Shown: positions 4,483 through 5,413 of the stretch, one piece after another
How the letters are laid out: the number at the start of each line of letters is the position of its first letter
Numbering within the stretch: the first letter of the stretch is position 1
Assembly: GCA_013695885.1 (NCBI GenBank)
Contig: JACCZP010000106.1
Coordinates: 1 to 5,413 of the forward strand
Direction: 5' to 3'
Length of the DNA: 5,413 nucleotides
Origin: Thermoleophilaceae bacterium
Lineage (GTDB): Bacteria > Actinomycetota > Thermoleophilia > Solirubrobacterales > Thermoleophilaceae
Notes under the pieces: generated by a model
Seen by the model: the letters and a program-made list of their open reading frames with translations, nothing else
Database searches by the model: none
What the model was told of the DNA's origin: nothing
Translations under genes and position numbers: made by a program

Positions 4483-5413
4483 GAGCAGTACGCCGCGCTC
4501 CCGCCGGGCGCGTCGGTCCGGCTGGCGAAGCCCACGTCGAACCTCTTCCGCAGCCGGGGCGGCGCCTCCTCATCCGGCCTCGACGTGCGCCGGTTCGACG
4601 GCGTGCTGGCCGTCGATCCGGAGGCCCGCACCGCGGACGTCCAGGGGATGACCACCTACGAGCACCTGGTGGACGCAACGCTGCGCCACGGGCTGATGCC
4701 GCTCGTGGTGCCGCAGCTGAAGACCATCACCCTCGGGGGCGCGGTGACCGGCCTCGGGATCGAGTCCTCGTCGTTCCGCAACGGGCTGCCCCACGAGTCG
4801 GTGCTCGAGATGGAGGTGCTCACCGGCGACGGACGGATCGTGGTCGCCCGCCCCGACAACGAGCACCGCGACCTCTTCCACGGCTTTCCGAACTCCTACG
4901 GCACGCTCGGCTACGCGCTCCGCCTGACCATCGAGCTCGAGCCCGTGCGGCCCTACGTCGGCCTCCGGCATGTGCCGTTCGCGGACGCCGATGGCTATTT
5001 CGCGACCATGGCCGAGATCTGCGCGCGGGGCGAGCACGACGGCGAGCGGGTGGACTTCGTCGACGGCACGGTGTTCTCGGGCGAGGAGCTCTACCTGACC
5101 CTCGGCGCCTTCGTGGACGACGCGCCCGCCGTGAGCGACTACACGGGCATGGACATCTACTACCGCTCGCTCCAGCGCCGGCGCGAGGACCACCTCACGG
5201 TGCGCGACTACCTCTGGCGCTGGGACACCGACTGGTTCTGGTGCTCCCGGGCGTTCGGCGTGCAGCATCCGCGGGTGCGCCGGGTTGTGCCCAAGCAGTG
5301 GCTGCGCTCGGACACCTACTGGCGGATCGTCGACCTCGAGCGCCGCTACGGCCCGATGCGCCGGCTCGATCGCCTGCGCGGCCAACCGCTCCAGGAGCAC
5401 GTGGTCCAGGACA
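4435..5413 (+). CDS. FAD-binding oxidoreductase, BfaA/TmsA-like (DHCR24-related), N-terminal 326 residues (3' truncated by window edge)
   Basis: Probable flavin-dependent reductase. In mycobacteria and relatives this family (Rv0449c type; BfaA/TmsA) reduces a 10-methylene fatty acyl group to 10-methyl, as in tuberculostearic acid, after a methyltransferase (BfaB/TmsB) adds the carbon. The frame runs from the ATG at 4435 to the edge with no stop; the family is usually about 450 residues. The PCMH-type FAD domain is clear: RLAKPTSNLFRSR (29-41), FDGVLAVDPEARTADVQGMTTYEHL (54-78), VVPQLKTITLGGAVTGLGIESSSFRNGLPHESVLEMEVLTGDG (91-133) and FPNSYGTLGYALRLTIELEPV (151-171). The GG-x-GIESSS run is shared with DHCR24 sterol reductases. 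Later blocks VSDYTGMDIYYRSLQ (233-247), LWRWDTDWFWCSRAFGVQHP (260-279) and GQPLQEHVVQD (316-326) match the actinobacterial proteins as I remember them. The substrate is inferred from the family. Confidence 0.9.
   Translation, partial: MTVVFPEYETRKERLHEQYAALPPGASVRLAKPTSNLFRSRGGASSSGLDVRRFDGVLAVDPEARTADVQGMTTYEHLVDATLRHGLMPLVVPQLKTITLGGAVTGLGIESSSFRNGLPHESVLEMEVLTGDGRIVVARPDNEHRDLFHGFPNSYGTLGYALRLTIELEPVRPYVGLRHVPFADADGYFATMAEICARGEHDGERVDFVDGTVFSGEELYLTLGAFVDDAPAVSDYTGMDIYYRSLQRRREDHLTVRDYLWRWDTDWFWCSRAFGVQHPRVRRVVPKQWLRSDTYWRIVDLERRYGPMRRLDRLRGQPLQEHVVQD

Noticed and set aside
2948..4678. 576-codon open frame on the - strand
   Set aside because: Arg/Pro/Gly-rich translation with no domain character; it lies over the small membrane protein, VOC, exonuclease and oxidoreductase genes in other frames. 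GC-rich DNA leaves such frames open by chance.
4570..5400. 276-codon open frame on the - strand
   Set aside because: It is antisense to the FAD oxidoreductase, whose translation matches a family throughout; the antisense product is a low-complexity His/Glu/Val/Ala-rich shadow.

Overview
This is a GC-rich bacterial window with tightly packed genes and no mobile element, RNA gene or CRISPR array that I can see. Several features suggest an actinobacterium: the base composition, apparently leaderless genes with TANNNT-type -10 boxes, a stand-alone 5'-3' exonuclease, and an oxidoreductase very like the mycobacterial BfaA/TmsA family. I lean towards a deep lineage such as Thermoleophilia, but that is a low-confidence guess without a database search.

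Layout from left to right. (1) Positions 1-1149, + strand: the C-terminal part of a Kup/HAK/KT potassium uptake transporter, cut by the left edge. (2) Converging on it, an ABC-2 exporter pair on the - strand: ATPase (1959-2774) then permease (1163-1930), resembling E. coli YadG/YadH. The promoter in front of the ATPase has the architecture of a MerR-family target: TTGACT and CATCAT separated by 19 bp, with a perfect 7-4-7 dyad between them. The ATPase/permease junction holds a strong Shine-Dalgarno sequence, an 11-codon mini-ORF and an imperfect 20-bp direct repeat of the permease start. (3) Diverging from it on the + strand, a 72-residue two-helix membrane protein (2886-3104) and a single-domain VOC protein (3161-3514). 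Each is preceded by TACCGT exactly 7 nt before its start codon. (4) On the - strand, a stand-alone 5'-3' exonuclease (3526 to about 4395, or up to 4482) lacking one canonical metal-ligand Asp. (5) Diverging from it, the first 326 codons of an FAD-binding oxidoreductase of the BfaA/TmsA (DHCR24-like) type (4435 to the right edge), which in other actinobacteria saturates 10-methylene fatty acids to 10-methyl fatty acids.

The genes look like separate housekeeping or accessory units rather than one system. Only the ABC pair is a clear operon. The points most worth a second look are the MerR-type promoter and what it implies for the ATPase start, the recurrent -10/N7/start arrangement, the coupling structure between ATPase and permease, and the altered active site and unclear start of the exonuclease. 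I found no convincing new multi-gene system.
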